Below, in pieces: positions 28,282 through 35,837 of a stretch of DNA of 64,000 bases. The notes beneath the pieces are model-generated. The model saw nothing but the letters and a program-made list of their open reading frames with translations. It did no database searches and had not been told where the DNA came from. Position 1 is the stretch's first letter. The number at the start of each line of letters is the position of its first letter. The DNA comes from a virus: positions 1 through 64,000 of IMG/VR virus record IMGVR_UViG_3300042542_003631. One strand, 5' to 3'. The position numbers and the translations under genes were made by a program.

Positions 28282-29883
28282 ATGATTAACTCCATCCCAC
28301 ACCTCGACCCCGCCACCGCAACCCGCGAAGAGATGCGTGGCTGGATCAGCAGCGCCGCCCGTGCGCTGGCCACCAGCATCCACGGATCTCCGACCATCGC
28401 CTCCCTGCGTGAGGTGATGAAGAGCGTCGGTTACCCGTCGCTCTCCTCCGTCATCGCCGAGGGCACCATGGAGACGCTCCGCAAGTGCGTCTCCGGCCTC
28501 ACTGACGAGGCCTCCGTGCGCGGCCTGCTGCTGGGAGAGGCCTCCCCGGCCCCGGCCCCGGCCGCTCCCCCGGACTCCCTGCCCCCGCCTCCCGAGCGCA
28601 TCCGCGTCATCGCTGACGAGGTCGCGGAGCTTGACGAGGCCACCCGCCTCGCTGACGAGGCCGCCGACCTGGCCAAGCGCGCCGCCGCTGCTGCCGCCGC
28701 CGCCCGTGCCGCCGCCACCCCTCGCGCCGCCGGGCTGTCGCCTGCTGACCTCGCCCGCATCGACGCCTTGGAGGCCAACGCCACCGAGACCGTCAAGACC
28801 CTGGACGTGTTCCGCACCGGCATGACGGCGCTGGCTGGCACCATCGACGGCATCAACGCCCGCCTCGGCCCCCTCGACGCCGTGCTCGACGCCCTCAAAT
28901 CGAGCAGCGGTGGCGGAACCCCTGCCACCCTGCCGCCCGCCGCCGCTGCCGCCGTCAAGGCCGCCGTGTCCGGCGACCGCCTCCTGACCGAGGTGCTGCC
29001 GTTCTTCACGCCGGGCATCCCCCAGGGCAACCAGATTCCCTGCGTTGCCTCGCCGCCGAGCTTCGGCAAGACGTTTATGAGCGACGAGATTTCCCGTCTT
29101 TACGACGGCAGCTTCTTCCACCCGTTCAAGGACAGCCTTGACGAGATTGACAGCCTCGTCGGCACCCTCATGCCCCGGGCTGACGGCACGTTCGCCGTGA
29201 TCGACGGTCCCCTCGTCAGCGCCGCACGTCTCGCCAGCACCGGCGTGAATGTGCTGTTCGTCGGTGATGAGATCTTCAACGCATCGAAGAAAACCCTGGA
29301 GTGGATGCAGAGCTTCCTCTCGCCCCGCCTCGTGGAGTGCGTCAACCCTGACGATGGCACCACCAGTCTGCGCCGCTGCTTCGTCATCCAGACCAAGCAT
29401 AGCTTGGAGGACGGCACCTTCGAGGTCATCAAAGCCCCGGAGGAGTGCCTGCACTTCCTGTTCCTCGGCAACCTGCGGAGCAACCCGCCGGAAGCCCTCA
29501 TGTCCAGGTGCCGCCTGATGCGCTTCGACTACGAGGAGAAGTGGGCTGCGGAGACTGCTCTCCAGCGCCTCGTCGGCTACTCCGGCGGGGTGTTCTCCGG
29601 CGCTCCCGCCGAACGCTGGTCCAAGCAGTGGGCTGCGGCCATGACCGCTTCGCGGCAGGCATACAGCAAGATGGAGGTCAGCCGCCCGCTGTGCTTCCGA
29701 TTCCTGATCGGCGCCGTCACCCACGTCGCCCGCCAGCCTGATGCCAGCCTCACGAAGCTGACGGAATACGTCGCCAAGTGGGCACCCCACCAGATCGCCG
29801 TGCAGAATGCTGCCACGCAGGACACGGACGCCACCAGCGTCGCCACGGTCAACAGGATCATCGCCGCCACCTTCATCAAGTAA
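28282..29883 (+). CDS. MoxR/CobS-like AAA+ ATPase
   Basis: A 533-residue protein. Residues 1-85 are a helical domain, 87-105 a Pro/Ala linker, 105-205 a coiled coil, and 235-533 an AAA+ module with Walker A PPSFGKT (258-264), Walker B LFVGDE (325-330), sensor 1 FLGN (about 394-397) and SRCRLMRF (408-414) holding the likely arginine finger. Layout and the following genes match MoxR-type ATPases, which work with VWA proteins as chaperones or metal-insertion machines (for example CobS with CobT, RavA with ViaA). It heads a palindrome-led unit; another palindrome separates it from the zincin gene. Confidence 0.75.
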   Translation: MINSIPHLDPATATREEMRGWISSAARALATSIHGSPTIASLREVMKSVGYPSLSSVIAEGTMETLRKCVSGLTDEASVRGLLLGEASPAPAPAAPPDSLPPPPERIRVIADEVAELDEATRLADEAADLAKRAAAAAAAARAAATPRAAGLSPADLARIDALEANATETVKTLDVFRTGMTALAGTIDGINARLGPLDAVLDALKSSSGGGTPATLPPAAAAAVKAAVSGDRLLTEVLPFFTPGIPQGNQIPCVASPPSFGKTFMSDEISRLYDGSFFHPFKDSLDEIDSLVGTLMPRADGTFAVIDGPLVSAARLASTGVNVLFVGDEIFNASKKTLEWMQSFLSPRLVECVNPDDGTTSLRRCFVIQTKHSLEDGTFEVIKAPEECLHFLFLGNLRSNPPEALMSRCRLMRFDYEEKWAAETALQRLVGYSGGVFSGAPAERWSKQWAAAMTASRQAYSKMEVSRPLCFRFLIGAVTHVARQPDASLTKLTEYVAKWAPHQIAVQNAATQDTDATSVATVNRIIAATFIK

Positions 29884-29890
29884 CCCCTTC

Positions 29891-29927
29891 GGGGAGGGCT
29901 TAGAACCTGGGGTTCCAAGCTCTCCCC
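29891..29927 (+). repeat. Dispersed palindrome copy 10 (extended stem)
   Basis: Arms GGGGAGGGCTTAGAACC and GGTTCCAAGCTCTCCCC around TGG pair at 15 of 17 positions. It begins 8 bp after the AAA+ stop and ends 33 nt before the start at 29961. Confidence 0.92.
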
Positions 29928-29960
29928 CGCAACCCTCACACCCTCACACCCTGCAACAAC

Positions 29961-31061
29961 ATGACACCTGCACCCACCCCTCCGCCCTCGCGCCCCGTGC
30001 TGACGCACCCCGAGTATCGCAAGGCGTTCACCGCCTGCACCCGCCGTGAAACCCGCAAGCCTGACGGCAGCGTCCGCCAGCGGGCCGGCTCGCTCAGCTA
30101 CCTCGCCAAGGCCACCGCGTCCCGCGTCGTGGTCCGATACAACGAGGTTGACTGCCCCGCCCCCACCGCCAGCTGGCGCTGGGATGACGGCAAGCACCTG
30201 ATCCAGGTCAACCCCGAGCTCCCGCAGCACTCCCTCGACGACGACAAGTCCCTGCCCTCCCGCAGGATCGACCTCGCGAAGGCTGCGATCACGCACGAGG
30301 TGTGCCACGGACTCTACACCTCCCGCTCCGGCGCGGTTGCGGCTGAGTCCGCCCGCGCCAAGGTCCCCTTCCGTCTGCTTAACCTGATGGAGGACTGCCG
30401 CATCGAGTGGAAGTATGTCAAGGAGCGCGGCAAGGAATTCAAGTTCGGCTGGCAGACCCGGTTCCCCGACCGCATGGTGCTCAGCACGGACCCGGTGTAT
30501 AGCCCCATGCACTGGCTGCTGACCATGAAGCAGCGCGAGCCCATCACGTTCAAGTCGCTGGCGTCGGTGATGAGCCCCTACACCTGGGCCGGAAGGGCAA
30601 GCATCAGCTGCCCCACCGCCCCGTTCCCTCACTCCATGAAGCTCCTTGAGGGCGTGGACTGCCAGTTCAAGAGACTGGTCAACCGGTTCTACCAGGCTAT
30701 CGTCGAAGCGGAGTCCACCGAGGCGCTGATCCCCATCGCCGCCTACTGGACCCTCTGCTTCGGCCGCGAGGAGACCAGTTCCCTGCCACCCATCCTTGTC
30801 CACACGGTGCCCGGCACCGTCGGCGACACGGTGGACCCGGCGGAGCCCGGAGCTCCCGGCTCCGCATCGACGGCGGAGTGCGCCACCCGCGAGGCCATGC
30901 ACGCCCCCGTCACTGGCGAGCTCGGCGGCATGGAGCATATCGAGCGAGCCTCCATCGACGTTGACCGCGTGATGCACTACAACACCGACGAATACATCAA
31001 GCAGCGCCCGCGCCCTGGGCTGGTCCCCCTCGCTGTCTATGTCGGCGAGCTCGTGAAGTAA
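29961..31061 (+). CDS. Zincin metallopeptidase-like protein (CobT/VMAP N-terminal type)
   Basis: A 366-residue protein starting MTPAPTPPPSRPVLTHPEYR. A zincin site is visible: His112-Glu113-x-x-His116 (THEVCH), then NLMEDCRIE at 141-149, supplying the acidic third ligand as in the metallopeptidase domain that precedes VWA in CobT-like proteins. The C-terminal part has no VWA; that domain is encoded by the next gene, 24 bp downstream. Together with the AAA+ gene upstream this makes a split CobT-like partner. The protein may cut, hold or remodel a substrate presented by the ATPase. The substrate is unknown. Confidence 0.7.
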   Translation: MTPAPTPPPSRPVLTHPEYRKAFTACTRRETRKPDGSVRQRAGSLSYLAKATASRVVVRYNEVDCPAPTASWRWDDGKHLIQVNPELPQHSLDDDKSLPSRRIDLAKAAITHEVCHGLYTSRSGAVAAESARAKVPFRLLNLMEDCRIEWKYVKERGKEFKFGWQTRFPDRMVLSTDPVYSPMHWLLTMKQREPITFKSLASVMSPYTWAGRASISCPTAPFPHSMKLLEGVDCQFKRLVNRFYQAIVEAESTEALIPIAAYWTLCFGREETSSLPPILVHTVPGTVGDTVDPAEPGAPGSASTAECATREAMHAPVTGELGGMEHIERASIDVDRVMHYNTDEYIKQRPRPGLVPLAVYVGELVK

Positions 31062-31084
31062 CCCTGAACCCCATCATCATCACC

Positions 31085-31831
31085 ATGTCCACCACACCTC
31101 CCCGATACGTCAACCAGATCCCCTCCTTCAAGCCCGCCGTCGCCCAGCGCGTCGCCAATGGCTTCGCCGCCGTGATGGAGCAGGCCGAGCCCGCCGCCGC
31201 CGACCCCTCGCCCACTGGCTCCCGCCTCAACCACCGTGCCATCTTCACCCACAACTATGGCAGCGCCTTCCTACAGCCGTCAGCCGTTGACGGGTGCCGC
31301 CGCGTCCTCCTGATCGTGGACTTCAGCGGCAGCATGCTTGGCATGTGGCGGTCCGGCGCCGCCGAGTTCGTGTGGGGGCTGATGCAGTTCGCCCGCCAGG
31401 GCGGCTGCCACCTCCGCGTGATCCTGACCGGAGCCGCCAAGGGTCCGGCAGAACTCCCGGTCGAAGCCCCCTTCGAGGTGTTCACGGCACTCTACCCCGG
31501 CCACGGGCAGGAGGCGTTCGCCACCACCATGCTCAACCCCGTCGTCCATGCGATGATGGAGGAGTCTGACATCACGATCTGCTGGACCGACGGTCAGCTG
31601 ACCGACGGTTACGTTGACGCCATCCGCTGGCGTGAGCGCAACATCAACGTGATCGGCGCATGCCTCGGCGTCCCTGGCACCAAGGCGCACCACCCCACAC
31701 GCGGCATGATCCCCCTTGAGGAGGCCATGTCCGAATACTTCCATGCGTCGTTCGTTGACGCGGACCCCGCACGCATGGCCACACGCATAGCCACCTGGGT
31801 GTCTGCCGCCCCGCTGCGCGACCTCCAGTAA
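31085..31831 (+). CDS. VWA-domain protein
   Basis: A 248-residue protein starting MSTTPPRYVNQIPSFKPAVA. After about 70 residues the von Willebrand A domain begins: RVLLIVDFSGSM gives the MIDAS motif D-x-S-x-S at residues 79-83, and ICWTDGQLTDG at 166-175 gives the later Thr/Asp metal-site residues. VWA proteins of this type bind partners through a metal ion and act with MoxR ATPases. It follows the zincin gene at 24 bp, without a palindrome between them, so the two are probably one operon. Confidence 0.8.
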   Translation: MSTTPPRYVNQIPSFKPAVAQRVANGFAAVMEQAEPAAADPSPTGSRLNHRAIFTHNYGSAFLQPSAVDGCRRVLLIVDFSGSMLGMWRSGAAEFVWGLMQFARQGGCHLRVILTGAAKGPAELPVEAPFEVFTALYPGHGQEAFATTMLNPVVHAMMEESDITICWTDGQLTDGYVDAIRWRERNINVIGACLGVPGTKAHHPTRGMIPLEEAMSEYFHASFVDADPARMATRIATWVSAAPLRDLQ

Positions 31832-31841
31832 CACCTCACCA

Positions 31842-31872
31842 CGGCGGCTTAGAAAATCGTTTTCTAAGCCGC
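31842..31872 (+). repeat. Dispersed palindrome copy 11 (perfect, compensated variant)
   Basis: GGCGGCTTAGAAAA, loop TCG, TTTTCTAAGCCGCC is a perfect 14-bp stem. It keeps the CTTAGAA core but has fully restored pairing, including the position that is mismatched in other copies. It lies between the VWA gene and the next start (31922; a GTG at 31886 is also possible). Confidence 0.93.
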
Positions 31873-31921
31873 CATCCCACCACCTGTGAAACTCCACATC
31901 ATACCTGCATCACTGCAAATC

Positions 31922-32194
31922 ATGGCCACCAGATCCATCCCCGCTGACCGCGCCAAGGTCACGCTGATTGACCAGAACAACCCCGACTTCCACTCCGTCT
32001 CCCTCGTGTGGACGGATGCGACGCACCGCATCACCGACTTCCAACTCTCCCGGCTCGGCGAGGTCGCCGCCACGCAGGATGACCTGCTTGCCTGCCCACC
32101 CCGTGGGTGGGTGTCGCTGGTCGGTCGCTGCCAGGTCCGCCGAGGCACCTTCATCAAACTCCTCCCCCGCAGGCTCCGCCCCGCCCGCCCACGA
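31922..32194 (+). pseudogene. Hypothetical protein; stop codon apparently mutated (TGA to CGA)
   Basis: The protein starts MATRSIPADRAKVTLIDQNN at ATG 31922 (a GTG at 31886 would add 12 residues). Around 90 residues look like a normal small beta protein (VSLVWTDATHRITDFQLSRL, VSLVGRCQVRRGTFIKL). At 32192-32194 the frame reads CGA where a T in place of the C would give TGA and, in the other frame, an ATG for the next gene. As written, the frame runs on to 32290 with Ser/Thr-rich out-of-frame-like sequence. It may be a damaged gene, a sequencing error or an extended product. Function unknown. Confidence 0.55.
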
Positions 32195-32559
32195 ACACAG
32201 AGCTCCCTGTCATCTACCTCCGCGGCAACCCCGAGCAGCGCTACCGATTCCTGGAGGACGGCGAGCTCATCGAAGCCGGCGACACCATGATCTACAAATA
32301 CGAGATCACCGAGGTGCGCGACGGCCTGAACATCATCCCCAACCACGAGCCTTGGTGGTCAACTGCGGAGGGCTGCAAGGCCCACCCATCCAGCGAGAGC
32401 TACTGCTACCTCCGGCCGATCACCCTGAGCCTGCGGGAGGCAGCGCTCCCCCTCCTCGACTACTGGTTCGGCAAATACCAGTTCACCTGCACCGACGACG
32501 AAGAGCGCCGCGTCTGGCAGGCAGTCATCGACAACCTTACCCCCAAAGAACCCACCTGA
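32191..32559 (+). pseudogene. Hypothetical protein; start codon apparently mutated (ATG to ACG)
   Basis: Starting at ACG 32191 the frame reads (M)NTELPVIYLRGNPEQRYRFL, 122 residues, with the NT-start wording seen in other genes here (MNTPRY, MNTQHH, MNTITT). No ATG precedes the well-formed part; the next in-frame ATG is 32287, which would remove the YRFLEDGELIEAGDTM segment. The rest contains NHEPWWSTAEGCKAHPSSES and a Trp-rich helical end (PLLDYWFGKYQFTCTDDEER). The gene probably used an ATGA overlap with the previous gene. An ACG start is possible but would be weak. Confidence 0.55.
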
Positions 32560-32560
32560 T

Positions 32561-32794
32561 ATGAGCCCTGCAACCCGACCCCGCAACCCCCTGACCCGCA
32601 ACCCCGACGGCACCGTCTCATGGACGGCGCAGGAGGGCGACACCTACCTTGTCACCGGCACCGACCGCGATGGCAGGCGCTTCCGCGCCACCTGCTCCAC
32701 ATGGAGGCATGCCTCGTCGATCAACATCTGGCGCGGCTCGCGCTGGCTGATCCGCGACGGCCGCAAGTTCCGCATCAACACCACCTGCAACTGA
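32561..32794 (+). CDS. Hypothetical small basic beta protein
   Basis: A 77-residue protein starting MSPATRPRNPLTRNPDGTVS, one base after the previous stop. It is Arg-rich with a likely beta-barrel-like core (GDTYLVTGTDRDGRRFRATC, INIWRGSRWLIRDGRKFRIN). Small basic barrels of this type often bind nucleic acid or are toxin/antitoxin-size regulators, but nothing specific can be recognised. It belongs to a run of closely spaced genes from 31922 to 33054. Confidence 0.55.
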   Translation: MSPATRPRNPLTRNPDGTVSWTAQEGDTYLVTGTDRDGRRFRATCSTWRHASSINIWRGSRWLIRDGRKFRINTTCN

Positions 32795-32799
32795 ACCCC

Positions 32800-33054
32800 A
32801 TGAAGTCATCCTTCCACAACCCTCGCAGATACCGCCGCAGGCCCGGCACCTACACCCAGGGCAGCGTCGACCCCCACGTTCCGCACGAGATCATTGTGCA
32901 TCTTGACGACACTGACGAGCGTCGCATTACCCTCGGCACCACCGAGGTCCGCCGCGTCCTCTGCCGCAATGGCGGCTACCACATCACCATGACGAAGGAC
33001 CCTCGCCTCGTCACATGCCCCGTCTGCCTCGCCAAACTCCTCCCCGCCAAGTAA
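32800..33054 (+). CDS. Hypothetical protein with Cys/His residues
   Basis: An 84-residue protein starting at ATG 32800 (MKSSFHNPRRYRRRPGTYTQ), 5 bp after the previous stop. The N-terminus is Arg-rich; the centre has an IIVHLDDTDERRITLGTTEV beta segment; the end has VTCPVCLAKLL with C-x-x-C, which may pair with the Cys in VLCRNGGYH to bind zinc. Function unknown. Confidence 0.55.
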   Translation: MKSSFHNPRRYRRRPGTYTQGSVDPHVPHEIIVHLDDTDERRITLGTTEVRRVLCRNGGYHITMTKDPRLVTCPVCLAKLLPAK

Positions 33055-33076
33055 TCCCACACCCCACAACATACCC

Positions 33077-33514
33077 ATGAAAACACAGACCGAAATCGTA
33101 ATCGAAACCATCCAGTTCTACCTCGCCGACCCAGATAACAGGAGGTCCGTCTCTGAACAAGGGTGCCACTACGTCATACCGGGAGAGCCCAGCCGCCACT
33201 GCGCCGTCGGACGCTGCATGACGCCAGATGCGCTGCGCCGCCACGGCCATATTTTGGGCAATGTCCACGGCCTTGTCAGGGACGCTGGCGCTCGTCACCT
33301 CGACGACCTCCTGCAAGCTGAGTATCGTGGGCACCCCGTCACGTTCTGGCAGGACCTCCAGGTCCTCCACGACTACCTCGGGGCCTGGACTGGCGGTGAA
33401 AACGCGGCCCGAACCCGGGGCATCTTTGTCAGGGACCGCCTCCCCGATGCCCTCGCCCCCTGCATCGCACTCGGCCTCGTCGCCGACCCGGCCGCCACCG
33501 TGTCCTCCAAGTAA
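33077..33514 (+). CDS. Hypothetical protein, tandem paralogue 1
   Basis: A 145-residue protein starting MKTQTEIVIETIQFYLADPD. It shares with the next gene the opening MKT-EIVIET-QFYLADP, a central C-H-Y-x-x-P-G-E-P-S-R-x-C-A-V-G-R-C-M-T block, a helix with EYRG then F-W-x-x-L-Q-x-L-H-D, and the end PDALAPCIALGLVADP. The conserved Cys/His set (about residues 30-47) could bind metal. No known family is recognised. The leader is A/C-rich without Shine-Dalgarno. Confidence 0.7.
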   Translation: MKTQTEIVIETIQFYLADPDNRRSVSEQGCHYVIPGEPSRHCAVGRCMTPDALRRHGHILGNVHGLVRDAGARHLDDLLQAEYRGHPVTFWQDLQVLHDYLGAWTGGENAARTRGIFVRDRLPDALAPCIALGLVADPAATVSSK

Positions 33515-33537
33515 CCTTCACACCCCACACACAGCAC

Positions 33538-33963
33538 ATGAAAACCGAAGCCGAAATCGTAATCGAAACCCTCCAGTTCTACCTCGCCGACCCCGCTGCC
33601 CGGAGGGCTAAGAGTTGGGACGGACCTTCCTGCCACTACGCCATGCCGGGAGAGCCCAGCCGCCGCTGCGCCGTCGGACGCTGCATGACCGAGGAAGCCG
33701 TCAAGGAGGTCGGCAGCTACATGGGCGAAGTCGGGTTCCTGGTCGATGACCACGGAGCCCTCGACCGAATGCTCCGCGAGGAATACCGTGGGCTCTCGGA
33801 AGACTTCTGGAGACAACTCCAAACCCTTCACGACGAGGACTGCTACTGGACTGCTGACGATGCCGCAGTCCGCCGGGGGAAACTGGTGGGAATCTACTTC
33901 CCCGACGCCCTCGACCCCTGCATTGCGCTCGGCCTCGTCGCCGACCCCGACATCGCCGAATAA
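33538..33963 (+). CDS. Hypothetical protein, tandem paralogue 2
   Basis: A 141-residue protein starting MKTEAEIVIETLQFYLADPA, a clear tandem duplicate of the gene before it, with the same Cys/His block (CHYAMPGEPSRRCAVGRCMT) and the same end (FPDALDPCIALGLVADPDIA). The middle has diverged more (VKEVGSYMGEVGFLVDDHGA). DNA identity at the 5-prime ends is high (AAATCGTAATCGAAACC in both). Retention of both copies suggests dosage or separate targets. Function unknown. Confidence 0.7.
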   Translation: MKTEAEIVIETLQFYLADPAARRAKSWDGPSCHYAMPGEPSRRCAVGRCMTEEAVKEVGSYMGEVGFLVDDHGALDRMLREEYRGLSEDFWRQLQTLHDEDCYWTADDAAVRRGKLVGIYFPDALDPCIALGLVADPDIAE

Positions 33964-34000
33964 TCCCTCACCCCCAACGACAACGACAACACACATACCC

Positions 34001-34894
34001 ATGAAAACCAAACTGCACTCCTACTCCTTCAACACGGGCAACATCCCCGACCACCAAGCCTACAACCTGCTGCGCCTCACCATGGCGGAGCAGTCCCGCC
34101 GCGACCCGATCGTTTTCCTCGAAGGCGGACCTACCAGCGGCAGCGGGTTCGAGCACCTCGTGCTGCTCGGGTCCCCCACCCACAACCACTCGATCTATGA
34201 GGTGGAGCTCGACCCGAAGCACCTGTTCAATGACCAGTGGAACACTGTCGAGCGCGGCGACCACAGCGGCTACCGCGTGTTCGATTGGGTGGAATACATC
34301 AGCCCCCACAGCCGCAACATCAAGCGCGGTCACTGGCTTGAGGTCACTGACGAGATGGCCGACGCCCGCCAGCGGACATTCGCCTGCGGCTACTGCAGCG
34401 CCCTGTATGGCACGGTCCACCCTGACCACCTGACCGCGCCCCGTCACGACATCGGGCGCAAGTTCTGCAAGAAGTGCCTCGGCTCCAGCTACCTCAAGGA
34501 GGATGACCTCCCGCTGCTCCGCTTGTGGGCCGTCAATGTCAAGGCCAGCCGCATGCGGGAAGGTTTGACGGCGGAGGAACGCGAGTGGCTCATGCCCCGC
34601 TACCTCGCAGCGCAGACGGAGGCCAAGGCGGAGGCTGACGTCGCTGCCCTCGCCGCCTGCCTGAAACGTGCCGAGGACGCGCACGCCCTCGCCACCATGG
34701 AGTATGAGGGCATGAAGCTGCTGATCGAGAGCGGCATCAACACCGACAACGTGATCTTCCACAGCCACAGGCCCGAGTTCAAGTTCGGCTGGCGCTCCCC
34801 GCTCTCGCCCAGCGTGGCTGACGCAATGCGCGAGCGGCTCACGGCGATCGGCTTCATCCCCAAGTTCCCCGTCAACCTCCACACCGGAGCATGA
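34001..34894 (+). CDS. Hypothetical protein with zinc ribbon and C-terminal helices
   Basis: A 297-residue protein starting at ATG 34001 (MKTKLHSYSFNTGNIPDHQA) after a CAACGACAACGACAACACAC leader. Residues 1-115 are a mixed domain (FEHLVLLGSPTHNHSIYEVE). A zinc ribbon follows with C-G-Y-C (about 128-131) and C-K-K-C (about 155-158). Residues 165-245 are long charged helices (EEREWLMPRYLAAQTEAKAE). The end has FHSHRPEFKFGWRSPLSPSV. No family is recognised; nucleic-acid or protein scaffold roles are possible. Confidence 0.65.
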   Translation: MKTKLHSYSFNTGNIPDHQAYNLLRLTMAEQSRRDPIVFLEGGPTSGSGFEHLVLLGSPTHNHSIYEVELDPKHLFNDQWNTVERGDHSGYRVFDWVEYISPHSRNIKRGHWLEVTDEMADARQRTFACGYCSALYGTVHPDHLTAPRHDIGRKFCKKCLGSSYLKEDDLPLLRLWAVNVKASRMREGLTAEEREWLMPRYLAAQTEAKAEADVAALAACLKRAEDAHALATMEYEGMKLLIESGINTDNVIFHSHRPEFKFGWRSPLSPSVADAMRERLTAIGFIPKFPVNLHTGA

Positions 34895-34905
34895 CCAACC
34901 CCGCT

Positions 34906-34938
34906 GCGACCTTTGGAACCTGAGGTTCTAAGGGTCGC
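34906..34938 (-). repeat. Dispersed palindrome copy 12 (extended stem)
   Basis: Arms GCGACCTTTGGAACCT and AGGTTCTAAGGGTCGC around a single G pair fully if two G-T pairs are allowed. It is in the same orientation as copies 1-4, begins 11 bp after a stop codon and ends 44 nt before the start at 34983. It is the last copy seen. Confidence 0.93.
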
Positions 34939-34982
34939 GGCCCACCTAACCAACAACACCGCAACACCCGCCCCACCACACC

Positions 34983-35615
34983 ATGAGCAAACCCGTTGAA
35001 GTTAAACTCGGCCCCGCCGTCTTCCAATCCTTGAAGGAGATCCTGTTCAAGCAGGGCGAGAGCCATCCACACGACGCGCTATTCGACATCCTCCACGAGG
35101 AAGCCTGCGACGCCGTCGACATCGAGCTCACCGCCGCAGAGTATGACTACAATGAACTTGACGACGACCAGCGCCATGAGTTGATCGACGCCTACAAGGC
35201 CGGCTTCTGGGAACCCACTCACAAGGACGAGAGGCGTGAGCTCAAGGAGCAGGTCGCCGACCTCTACAACGCACTGGCTGACAAGACGGCCTCCGCACCC
35301 TGCACCCCTGACCCCCGGTTCCCCGGCATGTTCGTGCCCCGCGTCCCCACGCTGAGCCTCAACCACCTGCCGCTCAAGGATGCCGCCCGGTTGTGCGACC
35401 CGGCAGACCTCGCCCACCCGGCGGTGATCGGGGCCTCCTCTGACGGAGCCATCCTCCACATCGGGGACCTCAGCGACGACATCGAGAACGAGTTCGCCGG
35501 GTTCAGCGAGGCATTCCGCAACATCGTGCTCCGCCTCACTGAGGCAGGCTACAACTACGTTCGATTTGACGCGACGCATGAGACGGTCGAATCCTTCCCC
35601 ACCTTCGACTGGTGA
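34983..35615 (+). CDS. Hypothetical protein with DUF5983-like C-terminus
   Basis: A 210-residue acidic protein starting MSKPVEVKLGPAVFQSLKEI. The first 110 residues are helical (LFDILHEEACDAVDIELTAA). The C-terminal part (SLNHLPLKDAARLCDPADLA, GFSEAFRNIVLRLTEAGYNY, VRFDATHETVESFPTFDW) resembles, from memory, DUF5983 proteins, which end with a W/Y-x-R-x-D-x-D-G-x-x-I-x-x-L-P-x-F-x-W pattern. These are common on plasmids and phages and have no known activity. It is led by palindrome copy 12. Confidence 0.6.
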   Translation: MSKPVEVKLGPAVFQSLKEILFKQGESHPHDALFDILHEEACDAVDIELTAAEYDYNELDDDQRHELIDAYKAGFWEPTHKDERRELKEQVADLYNALADKTASAPCTPDPRFPGMFVPRVPTLSLNHLPLKDAARLCDPADLAHPAVIGASSDGAILHIGDLSDDIENEFAGFSEAFRNIVLRLTEAGYNYVRFDATHETVESFPTFDW

Positions 35616-35641
35616 TAACCAGCGACAACCCAGCAACCCAC

Positions 35642-35833
35642 ATGATACTACGCAAACCACAGATCATCGAGCTCATGGACAAGCTCGACCACAAGGCCAC
35701 CAACGCCGAGACCGAAGCCATCGCCAAGCGCCGAGCCGCGCTGCCCCACCTGCGCGAGCAGGGCGAGGCCGCAGCCAGGCGTGCCCGTGAGCTCCGCGAC
35801 AACATCCGTCAACTCGCAGCCCTCATCCACTGA
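35642..35833 (+). CDS. Small coiled-coil protein
   Basis: A 63-residue protein, start at ATG 35642 (MILRKPQIIELMDKLDHKAT), almost entirely one charged amphipathic helix (AKRRAALPHLREQGEAAARR). It probably forms a dimeric coiled coil. It lies 26 bp after the previous gene and 4 bp before the next. Function unknown. Confidence 0.55.
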   Translation: MILRKPQIIELMDKLDHKATNAETEAIAKRRAALPHLREQGEAAARRARELRDNIRQLAALIH

Positions 35834-35837
35834 AACC

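Noticed and set aside
27868-29790. Minus-strand open frame of 640 codons
   Set aside because: Opposite the AAA+ ATPase and Gly-X genes; Arg/Ser-rich shadow of Gly-X codons at its end.
31842-31872. Perfect palindrome as an intrinsic terminator
   Set aside because: No T-run follows on either strand; it belongs to the dispersed palindrome family.
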